Shown piece by piece: positions 25,027-32,629 of a stretch of 38,861 nucleotides of DNA. Position 1 is the stretch's first letter; every line of letters starts with the position of its first letter. The notes beneath the pieces are model-generated. The model had not been told where the DNA came from. It saw only the letters and a list, made by a program, of their open reading frames with translations, and did not search any database. The translations under genes and the position numbers were made by a program. This stretch comes from Streptomyces verrucosisporus (lineage in GTDB: Bacteria; Actinomycetota; Actinomycetes; Streptomycetales; Streptomycetaceae), in contig NZ_JADEYH010000039.1 in NCBI RefSeq assembly GCF_017114865.1, forward strand, positions 1 to 38,861, in the 5' to 3' direction.

Positions 25027-25043
25027 GGTACCTATCTGGTACC
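25027..25043 (-). promoter_or_regulatory. Paired GGTACC repeat, possible toxin-antitoxin operator and -10 region
   Basis: Two GGTACC palindromes separated by 5 nt lie 8 nt upstream of the antitoxin ATG. Read on the minus strand, the centre gives TAGGTA, close to the Streptomyces -10 consensus, which would make the message nearly leaderless. Self-repression through such paired sites is usual for RHH antitoxins; the assignment is inference. Confidence 0.45.
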
Positions 25044-25467
25044 TGACCGGCCAGGGAGGACGGCCGCGCAATCCGCGACTCGCGGTCACCGTCCCACTCG
25101 CCGTGCTGTCGCTCAGTGCCGCCGGGGTGACGGCTGGGCACGCAGCCTCCGCGGACACAAGCGGAACAGCCCTGTGACCGGTGGCGCCTGTGGTCGTCCC
25201 GGCGGCCCTGCGGCTGACACCGGCAGCGCGGCGGATCCGCTCCGCTCACCGTTCCGAGAGCCGAAGGCCGGTCCCGTTCGGAGGGCACACCTCAAAGCTC
25301 CGGCCCGGCTCCCGAGCCCGGGACGGAACCCTTTTTGCCGCAGGCCCGTTCCGCCTGCCCGGCTTGCTGTCCCGGCGGCGGTCCGACGGGACATCTCCGT
25401 TGGGGTGTTCCGCTCCGGCCTGAGACGATCGTCCGGACCGTATGGACAAGCGCAAAGGCGGGGGAGC
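25044..25467. other. Intergenic stretch before the small membrane protein
   Basis: No frame with coding character and a start signal is visible between the toxin-antitoxin promoter and 25468. The upstream extension of the antitoxin frame to 25288 is rejected as non-coding. Confidence 0.35.
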
Positions 25468-25668
25468 ATGGCTGAGTTGCTGTTGATCGGAGCTTTGGCG
25501 CTCGTCGTCGGCGGGTGCGTATGCGTGGTGTGGGCGGAGCGCGGCGGGCCGCGCTGGGTCCGCGTTGCGGCGGCCGTGACGCTCGCCGCGGGGGAGATGC
25601 TGCGCCGCTCCGGGAAGAACCAACGCCGGGGCCTGAGCCGGACCGGCGACGACGGTGGCGGTGAGTAG
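25468..25668 (+). CDS. Small single-pass membrane protein, unknown function
   Basis: A 66-residue protein with one N-terminal membrane helix (LLLIGALALVVGGCVCVVW, residues 4-22), then a second semi-hydrophobic stretch (VRVAAAVTLAAGEML) and a basic tail. A purine-rich GGCGGGGGAG precedes ATG 25468 with short spacing. The end of the frame is acidic and Gly-rich. It is not in an operon. I do not recognise a function. Confidence 0.6.
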   Translation: MAELLLIGALALVVGGCVCVVWAERGGPRWVRVAAAVTLAAGEMLRRSGKNQRRGLSRTGDDGGGE

Positions 25669-26399
25669 AGAACCGAGCCGGAGGCCGACGGTCCGCCCGT
25701 GCCCGGCACGATGCCACGTCCCGCGGTACGCATCGGCTTTCCCGCGCAGGCGGGCGCCGGTGGCGACCGGCGCCGGAGGCCGCGGCCGAGTCCGTCCGTG
25801 AGCCCTCGGGCAGCCTGACGGCCCCGGAAACTCCCGGGGATCCACCCCGACGTCGCGTGGGCCGGCGGCAGCCTCGCCGCCGCGCTCCGGGCCGCGACGG
25901 AGGGCCGTCCCGGCGCTGTCCCCGCCACGCCCCCGGCCGCTGCTCCACTGCTCCACGCGGCCGTGGCAAGCGTCCTGCCGTACCGCGGGCCGCCGCGGAT
26001 CAGCGCATGGCCGCGCCAACGACGGTGGTCGATCCGCGGTACGGGCCCGTTCCAGGGCGCGGCCCTCGTCGAGGGCGGGACGGGCGACCTGGCGGCCGTC
26101 GCCGGGACCGCCCGCGCCTGGCACGACGGGGCGGCCCTGGACGACATTCGCCGTGTGGCGCCCTTCGTGCACCTGACCGGCCGGTTCGAAGTGCCCGACC
26201 ATGATCCCGTCTACCCGTTCACGAGCCACTGGGCGCTGCGCTTCTCGACCATCACCCGCCCGCGCCTGACCGCCGTCGGACCGTGCCTGGCGGCGAACAG
26301 CGACGGCACGTACGGGGTGAGCGACGGTGTTGCCGGCCCGGGCCCCTTCCGGACTCCCGCCCGGACTCACATATGCGGGGTTCGGTACTGTCGGCCGGT
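25669..26399. other. Gene-poor stretch holding a decayed gene
   Basis: Apart from the plus-strand remnant at 25821-26399, no intact gene is visible. The left 150 nt (25669-25820) hold nothing I can assign. Confidence 0.35.
25821..26399 (+). pseudogene. Decayed gene resembling Streptomyces DUF6193-type proteins
   Basis: A plus-strand frame open from 25821 contains two protein-like segments without a proper start. VAGTARAWHDGAALDDIRR followed by VAPFVHLTGRFEVPDHDPV runs straight into YPFTSHWALRFSTITRPRL and VGPCLAANSDGTYGV. As I remember the family, the second segment lies near the N-terminus and the first lies later, so their order here looks swapped, as if the end of one copy were joined to the start of a tandem second copy. 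The tail is GC-rich nonsense. No ribosome site is present, and the frame runs into the next gene. The family name is from memory. Confidence 0.4.
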
Positions 26400-26891
26400 A
26401 TGACAGACACCGCGCCCCGGGTGCGTTTCCTGGTCCTCCACGACTACGGGATGGGTGGGTTGTGGTGGTGGGTGTGGGCCCGGTCGGCCCGGGAGGTGGC
26501 CGAGCGGCTCGCCGAGGTCGAGGTGGTCGATGACCCGGAGGCCGTCGAGAGGGCCGGGGCGTGGGATCTGGAGGAGGCCGACGTCGACGCGCCGGTTCTG
26601 CCCGGCGGCCTGGGTGAGCTGCGCGACCGGCGAGATGCTCAGCGCGGTCGCCCCGGTTTCGGTGCGCTGGCCGACCGGGCCGTCGTCATGGAGGCGGAAG
26701 GCGACGGGCGCAGGCTCCGGCAGGTGGAGCTGACCGGGGACGGGACCGCCCTCAGAAGCGGACCGGAGGACTGGATCTTCAACCCGCCGGTGGTGGACCT
26801 GTTCGACCCCGGCCTGCCGGAGAAGGAGATCGGGCGGGAGGAGTTCGAGGCGCAGTGGCGCCGGGCCCGCCACGACGAGAGCTACCTGTAG
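26400..26891 (+). CDS. Hypothetical protein, 163 residues
   Basis: A soluble acidic protein beginning MTDTAPRVRFLVLHDYGMGG followed by LWWWVWARSAREVAERLAEV. It ends with FNPPVVDLFDPGLPEKEIGR and a charged helix. There is no signal peptide or membrane helix. No Shine-Dalgarno precedes ATG 26400; TTCGGTACTGT just upstream suggests a near-leaderless transcript. Codon bias is strongly coding throughout. I recognise it only as a type of conserved Streptomyces hypothetical; function unknown. Confidence 0.75.
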   Translation: MTDTAPRVRFLVLHDYGMGGLWWWVWARSAREVAERLAEVEVVDDPEAVERAGAWDLEEADVDAPVLPGGLGELRDRRDAQRGRPGFGALADRAVVMEAEGDGRRLRQVELTGDGTALRSGPEDWIFNPPVVDLFDPGLPEKEIGREEFEAQWRRARHDESYL

Positions 26892-26920
26892 CCCGGCGCC
26901 CGGAATCGTCGGCAGTGGGT

Positions 26921-27023
26921 GGGCTGCCCCCGGGCGGCCCGGCCGTGCTGCCCCGGGTGCCTCGTGCCGCTCTTCCATCCTCTGCAGGACGGCCCTGCCG
27001 GTCTCCGCCCGGGACCTCCGGGC
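26921..27023. terminator. Two hairpins between convergent genes
   Basis: The first is 26921-26940 (9-bp stem with one G-T pair), 29 nt past the plus-strand hypothetical gene. The second is 27007-27023 (GCCCGG/CCGGGC, 5-nt loop), 10 nt past the minus-strand reductase stop. They probably end the two converging transcripts. Neither has a T-tract. Confidence 0.45.
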
Positions 27024-27033
27024 CTCTCGCCGG

Positions 27034-27978
27034 TCAGCGCGTCGCCCGCCCGCGTGTTGGTTCCCGGCGGTTCCTCAGGAGGGCGGTTTCGTAGTCGTCG
27101 AGAGTGCGGTCGGCCACCCACCCCTGTGCCCCGGCCCTGGACACGTCCAGGACCACGGAGTGCGCCAGCTGGTCGACGGCGTAGCGGGTGAGCGGCGGCT
27201 CCGCGTGCGGGCGCAGCCGGGCCAGCCTCTGGACGGCACCCGCCGCGGCCCGGGCCACGGGCAGCGGGATGTGGCCGATGCGCGCCCGTACGCCGTGGGC
27301 GCGCAGTACCGTCCGGATCGCCTCGTCCCGTTCGTACGGCGCCGGGTCGGCGATGTTGTACGCGCCCGCCGGCCAGCCGGCGGCCATGAGGCAGGCGTCG
27401 GCGAGGTTCTCCACGGCGGTCAGGCTCAGCCGCACGCTGGGCCCCGGCAGCATGAGCAGACCACGGCGGATACGGGCCAGCAGCCGGGGCGCCAGATGCG
27501 GGTCCCCGGCGCCGTAGACCGCCCGCGGACGCAGCACCACGGCGCCCGCGGCCAGCGCCAGCGCCTCGCCGGCGGCCTTGGTGCGGCCGTACGCGTTCAG
27601 GTGCCCGCGCACCGGATGCTCCTCGGTGATGAGGGCGCGCCCGCCCCCGGGCGCGTAGACGCTGGCGCTGCTCACCCACACCACCGGCCGGCCGGCGGCC
27701 CCCTCCAGCAGCCGCACCGTGCCGTCGACGTTGACGGCGTGCATGGCGGCCTCGGCCGGGGAGCCGGGCACCGGGTCGCCGACGGCCGCCGCGCAGTGCA
27801 CGACGAGATCGGCGCCGGCCAGGTCCGGCACCTCGCGCGTGGCGTCCCAGGGGATGTGCCGGCCGACCGGGCCGGGGCGCCGCCCGACGCACAGGACGTC
27901 GGCGCCGCGGGCGGCGGTCGCGGTGGCGACGTGCGAGCCGCAGAAGCCGCTCGCGCCGGTGACGGCGATCGTGGTCAT
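27034..27978 (-). CDS. NAD(P)-dependent epimerase/reductase, OleD-like (extended SDR)
   Basis: A 314-residue cytoplasmic oxidoreductase. The Rossmann motif is TGASGFCG (G8, G11, G14). The catalytic set is S104 in VSSASVYAP and Y130/K134 in NAYGRTKAAGE. The pattern SLTAVENLADACLMA and the overall length match 3beta-HSD/OleD-type reductases, which reduce a 2-alkyl-3-keto acid to the 3-hydroxy acid. Sugar-nucleotide epimerase is the alternative. It is last in a five-gene overlapping operon and overlaps the P450 by 4 nt. The presence of an OleA-like condensing enzyme and an OleC-like ligase in the same operon favours the OleD role. Confidence 0.85.
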   Translation of the reverse strand: MTTIAVTGASGFCGSHVATATAARGADVLCVGRRPGPVGRHIPWDATREVPDLAGADLVVHCAAAVGDPVPGSPAEAAMHAVNVDGTVRLLEGAAGRPVVWVSSASVYAPGGGRALITEEHPVRGHLNAYGRTKAAGEALALAAGAVVLRPRAVYGAGDPHLAPRLLARIRRGLLMLPGPSVRLSLTAVENLADACLMAAGWPAGAYNIADPAPYERDEAIRTVLRAHGVRARIGHIPLPVARAAAGAVQRLARLRPHAEPPLTRYAVDQLAHSVVLDVSRAGAQGWVADRTLDDYETALLRNRREPTRGRATR

Positions 27979-29123
27979 CCGCCCTCCGGGGATCTACGGG
28001 CCTCGGCCGCCCGGACGGTGAGGGAGCGCCAGCCGGGCAGGGCCGCGCCCCGGTCCGCGCGGGCGTGCGAGACGGTGGGGCGGTGAGGGGCGAGCGAGGC
28101 GAGGGCGTCGTCCAGCTGGGCGCGGGCCAGACGCGCACCGGGGCAGGTGTGAGGGCCGGTACCGAAGACGAGATGGGCCAGAGCGGGCGGGGCCGGGCGG
28201 TGGGCGTCCGGTGGCCGGTCGTGGGCCCGCGCGGCGTGCCGGGCCACCAGGATCAGACGGTCCCCGGCCCGTACCGGGCAGCCGTCCAGCTCGGCGTCGG
28301 CCGCCGCCACGCGGGGCAGCAGGGGCGAGGGGGCGGTCACCCGCAGCAGTTCGCCCACCAGCGCCGGGCGCAGCCGGTCGTCGGCCGCCTGCTCCCACAG
28401 CCCCGCGTCGGCGCACCAGGCGGCGGCGCGGGGGAGGGCCGCGACGGTCGTGTTGACGGCGGCGACCGCGAGCATGGCCCGCAGGGCCGGCTCCGCCGCT
28501 TCGCCACGGGCAGGAGTGAGCAGATCCTCCAGCCGCGCGGCCGCCGAGGCGGCCGCGCGTGCGCTGCCCGGCCTCCCTGGACCGGGCAGGTGGTCGCGCA
28601 CGGCGGCGGCCGCCGCGGCGGCGGCCGCCGAGGCGATGTCCTGTGGTCCGCCGGTGGCGTGCAGCAGCGAGCGGACGGTGGCGCCGGCCACTTCGCGGGC
28701 CAACGGCACCAGGTCGACGTCGCGGCCCGCTTCGAGCGGGGCGAGCCGGCGGGCCAGGACCTCCTGCCACACCGGGCGCAGGCGCTCCACCCCGGCCGCG
28801 CCGAGTTCGTCGGTGAGCGCTCGCCGGGCGGCACGGTGGCCGGTGCCCTCCTGGTCGAACAGCGTGCCGCCGGCGGACAGTCCGCGGGCGGCGCCCCCGG
28901 TGGTGCCGGCCGCGGCGCGGTCCAGCGGGAGGCGGACGAGAGCCTGCCGGTAAGGCTCGGTGCCGTGCACCAGCACCGCGCCGCCGATACGGGTGACAGC
29001 GCGGCGGCGGGCGGCGGCGAGGAGGGCGAACAGCACGGGGTGGGAACGGGTGTAGACGCGCCGGTCGCGACGCCGGGCGGTACGGAGGGCGGATGGGGTG
29101 GGGGCGGCGGGAGGCGTGATCAT
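27975..29123 (-). CDS. Cytochrome P450, divergent
   Basis: A 382-residue soluble P450. The heme loop FGTGPHTCPGARLA holds the axial ligand C327, and the K-helix ExxR is E258-R261 (GELLRV). It would oxidise a product of the operon using an external ferredoxin. The I-helix AGx[D/E]T oxygen-activation motif is replaced by AAVNTTVAAL, with Asn in place of the acid. The middle is unusually Ala-rich (a run of 11 Ala-dominated residues at 165-175). The start (MITPPAAP) overlaps the upstream stop as ATGA. The N-terminus is short and there is no membrane anchor. Confidence 0.9.
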   Translation of the reverse strand: MITPPAAPTPSALRTARRRDRRVYTRSHPVLFALLAAARRRAVTRIGGAVLVHGTEPYRQALVRLPLDRAAAGTTGGAARGLSAGGTLFDQEGTGHRAARRALTDELGAAGVERLRPVWQEVLARRLAPLEAGRDVDLVPLAREVAGATVRSLLHATGGPQDIASAAAAAAAAAVRDHLPGPGRPGSARAAASAAARLEDLLTPARGEAAEPALRAMLAVAAVNTTVAALPRAAAWCADAGLWEQAADDRLRPALVGELLRVTAPSPLLPRVAAADAELDGCPVRAGDRLILVARHAARAHDRPPDAHRPAPPALAHLVFGTGPHTCPGARLARAQLDDALASLAPHRPTVSHARADRGAALPGWRSLTVRAAEARRSPEGG

Positions 29124-30604
29124 CCGGCATGCACCCGCTTCGGGCCGGCGAGGCGCCGTGCGGCGAGCCGCGCGGTGGCGGCGCGGTCGGGCTTCAGGGA
29201 GCGGCCGGACAGGGGGATGTCGGCGAAGAGCACCGCGTCCGGCCGGGCCGAACCCATGCGCCCCAGCGGTCCGTCCAGGGCCTTCCGCAGCGCGCCGCGG
29301 TCCGCCCCGGCGTCCGGCTGCACGACGGCGATCAGACGCTCGTCGCCGTCCCCGGCCGGCACGCCCACGAGCAGGGCGAGTTCGACGCCCGGTACGTGCA
29401 GCGCCGGCTCGTACAGCCCCGGATAGATGTTCTCCGCTCCCCGCAGGACCATGTCCTTGCGGCGGCCCTCCAGCACGATCCTGCCGCCGTCCAGGCGTGC
29501 CCGGTCGCCGGTGGCGACCCAGGGGTCCGGATCCTCGCCCAGGTAGCGGTCCCGGGCGGCGGGGCCGGACAGCAGCAGCTCCCCCGAGGCGTCGGTCCTG
29601 GCCACCACACCGGGAAGCGGGGCGCCGACCAGATCCCCCTCTCCGGTGAAGCCGGCCTTGTCGGCCTGTTCGACCGCCGCGGCGGGAAAGAGTTCGGTCA
29701 GCGCGTAGACACCCCACGCCTCCTTGGCCCCCGCGCGCTTGACGCGGGTGAGCAGCCCGGCGCTCGCGGGGGCCGATCCGGTCCACACCCGCCCGGTGAA
29801 CCGGCCGCCCTCCGCGAGCAGCCGCCTTGTCTGCGGAGGCGTCAGATAGGTGGCCTGCGGGGCGAGGCGGTGCAGCTGGCGGGAGAGCACGCGCGGGGAA
29901 CGGGCGGGCAGCGCGACCGGTGCTCCGCTCGCCAGGGACGGCACCAGGACGAAGAAGGTCCCGCCGAGAACGGGCCGTCCGGCCTCGGGCCGGACCAGAT
30001 CGGCCACCGCGGCCATGCCGGCGGCGAGCGAGGAGCGGGTGTGCACCACCGCGCGGGGCCGGGAGGTGGTGCCCGAGGTGAACACGATGACCGCGTCGCC
30101 GTCCCCGTCCACCGGGTGCGGCAACGCGCCCCGGACCCCGGTGTCCAGGGCGGGGGCGCAGCCGGGCAGCCGCGGTCCGACCGTGGCCACCGGCCCCAGC
30201 TCCGCGAGGTCGGGCAGGGCCAGACGGGCCCGGCGGGCGAGCGGCCGGGCCCATCCGGCGACCGCCTGGGCGGCGGCGTCGGCGAGGCCGATGTCGGGGC
30301 GGGCCAGGGCGAGACGGGCGCGCAGCACGTCCGGCCCGGCGCCCGGGTCGAGCACCGCGGCCCGGAGGCCGAGGCGGTGCACGGCCAGCATCACGGCCAG
30401 GGCCCGGGGTCCTGGCCGTACGGCGACGCCGACGGTGGCGCCGCGCGCGACGCCCCGCGCGTGCAGGGCGGCGGCACAGCGGTCGGCGAGGTCGGCCAGG
30501 TCCGCGCACGTGATCCTGCTGCGTACGGCTCCGTTGCGGGTGGTGCCGAGTACGGCGGGCCGGTCGGGACGGCGCCGCAGGGCAGCGGCGAGAGCGTCGA
30601 GCAT
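29120..30604 (-). CDS. AMP-dependent acyl ligase, OleC-like (candidate beta-lactone synthetase)
   Basis: A 494-residue ANL-superfamily enzyme. It has the P-loop VIVFTSGTTSRPRAVVHT, a YALTELFP box (A5), ATGDRARLDGG (A7), GRRKDMVLRGAENIYPGLYE (A8) and the C-terminal catalytic Lys in SGRSLKPDR (A10). No carrier or condensation domain is present, so it is not an NRPS module. OleC enzymes adenylate a 2-alkyl-3-hydroxy acid and cyclise it to a beta-lactone. A plain fatty-acyl-AMP/CoA ligase is the alternative. It overlaps the GT2 gene by one base (TGATG) and the P450 by four. Confidence 0.88.
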   Translation of the reverse strand: MLDALAAALRRRPDRPAVLGTTRNGAVRSRITCADLADLADRCAAALHARGVARGATVGVAVRPGPRALAVMLAVHRLGLRAAVLDPGAGPDVLRARLALARPDIGLADAAAQAVAGWARPLARRARLALPDLAELGPVATVGPRLPGCAPALDTGVRGALPHPVDGDGDAVIVFTSGTTSRPRAVVHTRSSLAAGMAAVADLVRPEAGRPVLGGTFFVLVPSLASGAPVALPARSPRVLSRQLHRLAPQATYLTPPQTRRLLAEGGRFTGRVWTGSAPASAGLLTRVKRAGAKEAWGVYALTELFPAAAVEQADKAGFTGEGDLVGAPLPGVVARTDASGELLLSGPAARDRYLGEDPDPWVATGDRARLDGGRIVLEGRRKDMVLRGAENIYPGLYEPALHVPGVELALLVGVPAGDGDERLIAVVQPDAGADRGALRKALDGPLGRMGSARPDAVLFADIPLSGRSLKPDRAATARLAARRLAGPKRVHAG

Positions 30605-31344
30605 CAGCGCGGGTCCTCCCCGTGACGGCCCGGGCCCTTGTCGAGGTACCAGCGGGCGGTGCCGATAAGGCCGTAGGCGCGCAGCCGGCGGGTGGAATTC
30701 TCCACGACCATGTCGCGGGCGTGGGCGATGGCGGTGGTGCGGCGGCGAACCCGGTTGAGGAAGAGCCGGTCGGTGGGGGAGGGGCGGCGAGGCATCCCGC
30801 CGACCGCCTCGTACAGCGCGGCGGTGATGGCCATGTTGTTGCCGGCGTGCATCCGGTAGGGGGCGAGATAGCCGTGGCGGCGGTGGTGGGCCGGGCGGAC
30901 GCGGCCGAAGAGGGCGGCGGTGCGGACCAGCACGCGGAAGGCGGCCCGCCCCAGCGGTCCGTGCTCGTCGCGGCGTGCCTCGACGCGTCCGCACACCAGC
31001 CCCGCGCCGTGCCGCAGGGCGTCGCGGGCGCCCGCCGTCCAGCCGGGCCGCGGCAGGCAGTCGGCGTCGGTGCGGGCCAGCAGTGTGGCGCCGTGCCCGA
31101 TCGCGTACCGGAAGCCGGTGTCCACGGCGCAGCCCACGCCCTTCTCCGGCTCGCCGACGACGTGCACCGCGAAGGGCGCCCGGCGGGCGAAGTCGCGGGC
31201 GAGGGCCGCGGTGCCGTCGGTGGAGGCGTTGTCCACGACGACGAGGGTGAAGTCGCGGTCGCGCTGGGCCGCGAGCGCGTCCAGGGTGGCGCCGATGCGC
31301 GCGGCCTCCTGGTGCGCGGGCACGATCACCCACAGGGCGCTCAT
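30604..31344 (-). CDS. Family 2 glycosyltransferase
   Basis: A 246-residue inverting glycosyltransferase of the GT-A fold. It has VIVPAHQEAARIGATLDAL, the nucleotide-binding VVVDNASTDGT, the metal-binding D93/D95 in RTDADC, and the acceptor-side AGNNMAITAALYEAVGG. There are no membrane helices. It sits between the thiolase and the adenylating enzyme, with ATGA and TGATG overlaps, so it should serve the same pathway, for example by attaching a sugar to the hydroxy-lipid product. Donor and acceptor are unknown. Confidence 0.9.
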   Translation of the reverse strand: MSALWVIVPAHQEAARIGATLDALAAQRDRDFTLVVVDNASTDGTAALARDFARRAPFAVHVVGEPEKGVGCAVDTGFRYAIGHGATLLARTDADCLPRPGWTAGARDALRHGAGLVCGRVEARRDEHGPLGRAAFRVLVRTAALFGRVRPAHHRRHGYLAPYRMHAGNNMAITAALYEAVGGMPRRPSPTDRLFLNRVRRRTTAIAHARDMVVENSTRRLRAYGLIGTARWYLDKGPGRHGEDPR

Positions 31345-32372
31345 GCCTTCTCCCAGACCATCGTCATGATGCTGATCCCGCCGCCCAGGCCCACGAACAG
31401 GACCCGGTCGCCGGGACGCAGACGCCCGTGGACGCGGTCGAGCTGCACGCCGAGGGTGGCGCTCGCCATGTTGCCGAGTTCGGGGACGGTGACGACGAGC
31501 CGGTCCCGGGGGACACCGGTGAGTTCCGTGAACCGCTCCAGGTACGGCACGGTGACCTGGTGCACCAGGATGTGCCGGAAGTCCTCCCACTCCAGCCCGG
31601 TGCGCTGCCGCATCCGGTCGAGCACCGACGTGCCGACCTTCTCGAAGACCTCGCGCAGTTCGCCGCCGTCCCCGCGGAAGTAGGTGTGCTCGTCCCCGCG
31701 GGGGTGGCGCGAACCGCCGCCGAAGATGCCGCCGACCGACCAGTGCTCGGAGTGCGTCTCGGTGTCCACGTCGAGGATGCCGCCCCGGTCCACGGCCTCC
31801 AGGACGACCGCGGCCCCGGCGTCGCCGAAGGTGTAGCCCGCGAAGCCGTCCCGGAGCTGGCCGGGGCCGGAGGGGGCGTGCCGCACGGCGCGGCTGGGGG
31901 TCTCCCCGGTGGCGACCAGGGCCCGGCGGGCGCGGCCGGCGAGGATCATCGCCCGCGCGGTGTCGATGCCGTTGACGAAGCTGTTGCACGCGTTCGTCAC
32001 GTCCAGCGCGTGCGCCCGCGAACCGATTTCGGCCTGGACGATGTGCGCGGTCGCCGGTTCGGCCACGTCCCGCGTGGCGGAGGCGAACACCAGCAGGTCC
32101 ACGTCGTACGGGGTGAGCCCGGCCCGGCCCAGTACCGTGCGCGCCGCCCGCACCGCGAGCGTCGAGGCGTACTCGTCCTCCGCGGCCGCCCGGCGAGAGA
32201 CGATGCCGGTGGTCCGTTCGAGCATGCGCGCCGGCAGGGACAGCCCGGAGGCGGCGGTGAGGCGCTCCTGCAACTGCCGTGAGGTCACTTCGAGTTCCGG
32301 CAGGCAGGAGGCCACCGCGGTGATGCCCGCCCGGCGGCGCACCGGCTCGGGAGCAGCATGGTCTGTGTGCAT
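31341..32372 (-). CDS. Thiolase-superfamily condensing enzyme, OleA/KAS III-like
   Basis: A 343-residue enzyme expected to join two acyl-CoA chains, or acyl-CoA with malonyl-ACP. The KAS III triad is present: C129 (DVTNACNSF), H271 (ILVHQVT) and N301 (ELGNMAS), with the C-terminal GLGGGISIMTMVW. E105 lies in EPATAH, resembling the EPxTA segment that, from memory, carries the catalytic Glu of OleA; this favours head-to-head acyl condensation over FabH activity. It is first of the five-gene operon. The ATG at 32372 lacks a strong ribosome site. Confidence 0.9.
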   Translation of the reverse strand: MHTDHAAPEPVRRRAGITAVASCLPELEVTSRQLQERLTAASGLSLPARMLERTTGIVSRRAAAEDEYASTLAVRAARTVLGRAGLTPYDVDLLVFASATRDVAEPATAHIVQAEIGSRAHALDVTNACNSFVNGIDTARAMILAGRARRALVATGETPSRAVRHAPSGPGQLRDGFAGYTFGDAGAAVVLEAVDRGGILDVDTETHSEHWSVGGIFGGGSRHPRGDEHTYFRGDGGELREVFEKVGTSVLDRMRQRTGLEWEDFRHILVHQVTVPYLERFTELTGVPRDRLVVTVPELGNMASATLGVQLDRVHGRLRPGDRVLFVGLGGGISIMTMVWEKA

Positions 32373-32629
32373 GGGCCGGACGCTACGAGCGGATCAGGAC
32401 AGCCCGCCTGAGTGCCCGTACTCAACTGGAATAGGTGATCGACCGGTCACCGGCCCGCCCGGAAACCGGCGAAAACCGCACGACTCCGGCCCGCCCCTGC
32501 CACCCGCCCGAAAGGGATACGCCCCCACCCGCCCCGGTCATCCGAACGGGACATCGTCGACGTGCCGGTGCCCGTCCCCTTCTGAGGGCGAGCCCGGCCG
32601 CACCGGGCCGGCGGGCGGTTCGTCCGGGG
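32373..32629. other. Promoter region of the Ole-like operon and 3' region of GH13
   Basis: The left part must hold the promoter of the minus-strand OleA-like operon. An inverted repeat TGAGT-6 nt-ACTCA (32409-32424) overlaps a possible -35 (TTGAGT read on the minus strand) and may be an operator. No gene is visible. A hairpin near the right edge probably ends the GH13 transcript. Confidence 0.4.
32592..32608 (-). terminator. Probable terminator of the GH13 gene
   Basis: GCCCGG and CCGGGC pair across a 5-nt loop, 21 nt past the GH13 stop on the minus strand. The stem is only 6 bp and there is no T-tract. Confidence 0.4.

Noticed and set aside
28580..28640. Ala-rich codon repeat inside the P450 gene, considered as a tandem repeat or assembly artefact
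   Set aside because: The GCC/GCG/GCA mix keeps the frame open and fits the Ala-rich style of this protein; no exact repeat unit is present.
29124..30509. N-terminal extension of the P450 frame
   Set aside because: It runs out of frame through the OleC-like gene and is Arg/Pro-rich. The ATGA overlap at 29120-29123 marks the real start.
29120..30604. NRPS adenylation domain
   Set aside because: No condensation or carrier domain is attached or adjacent; the neighbours are lipid-type enzymes.
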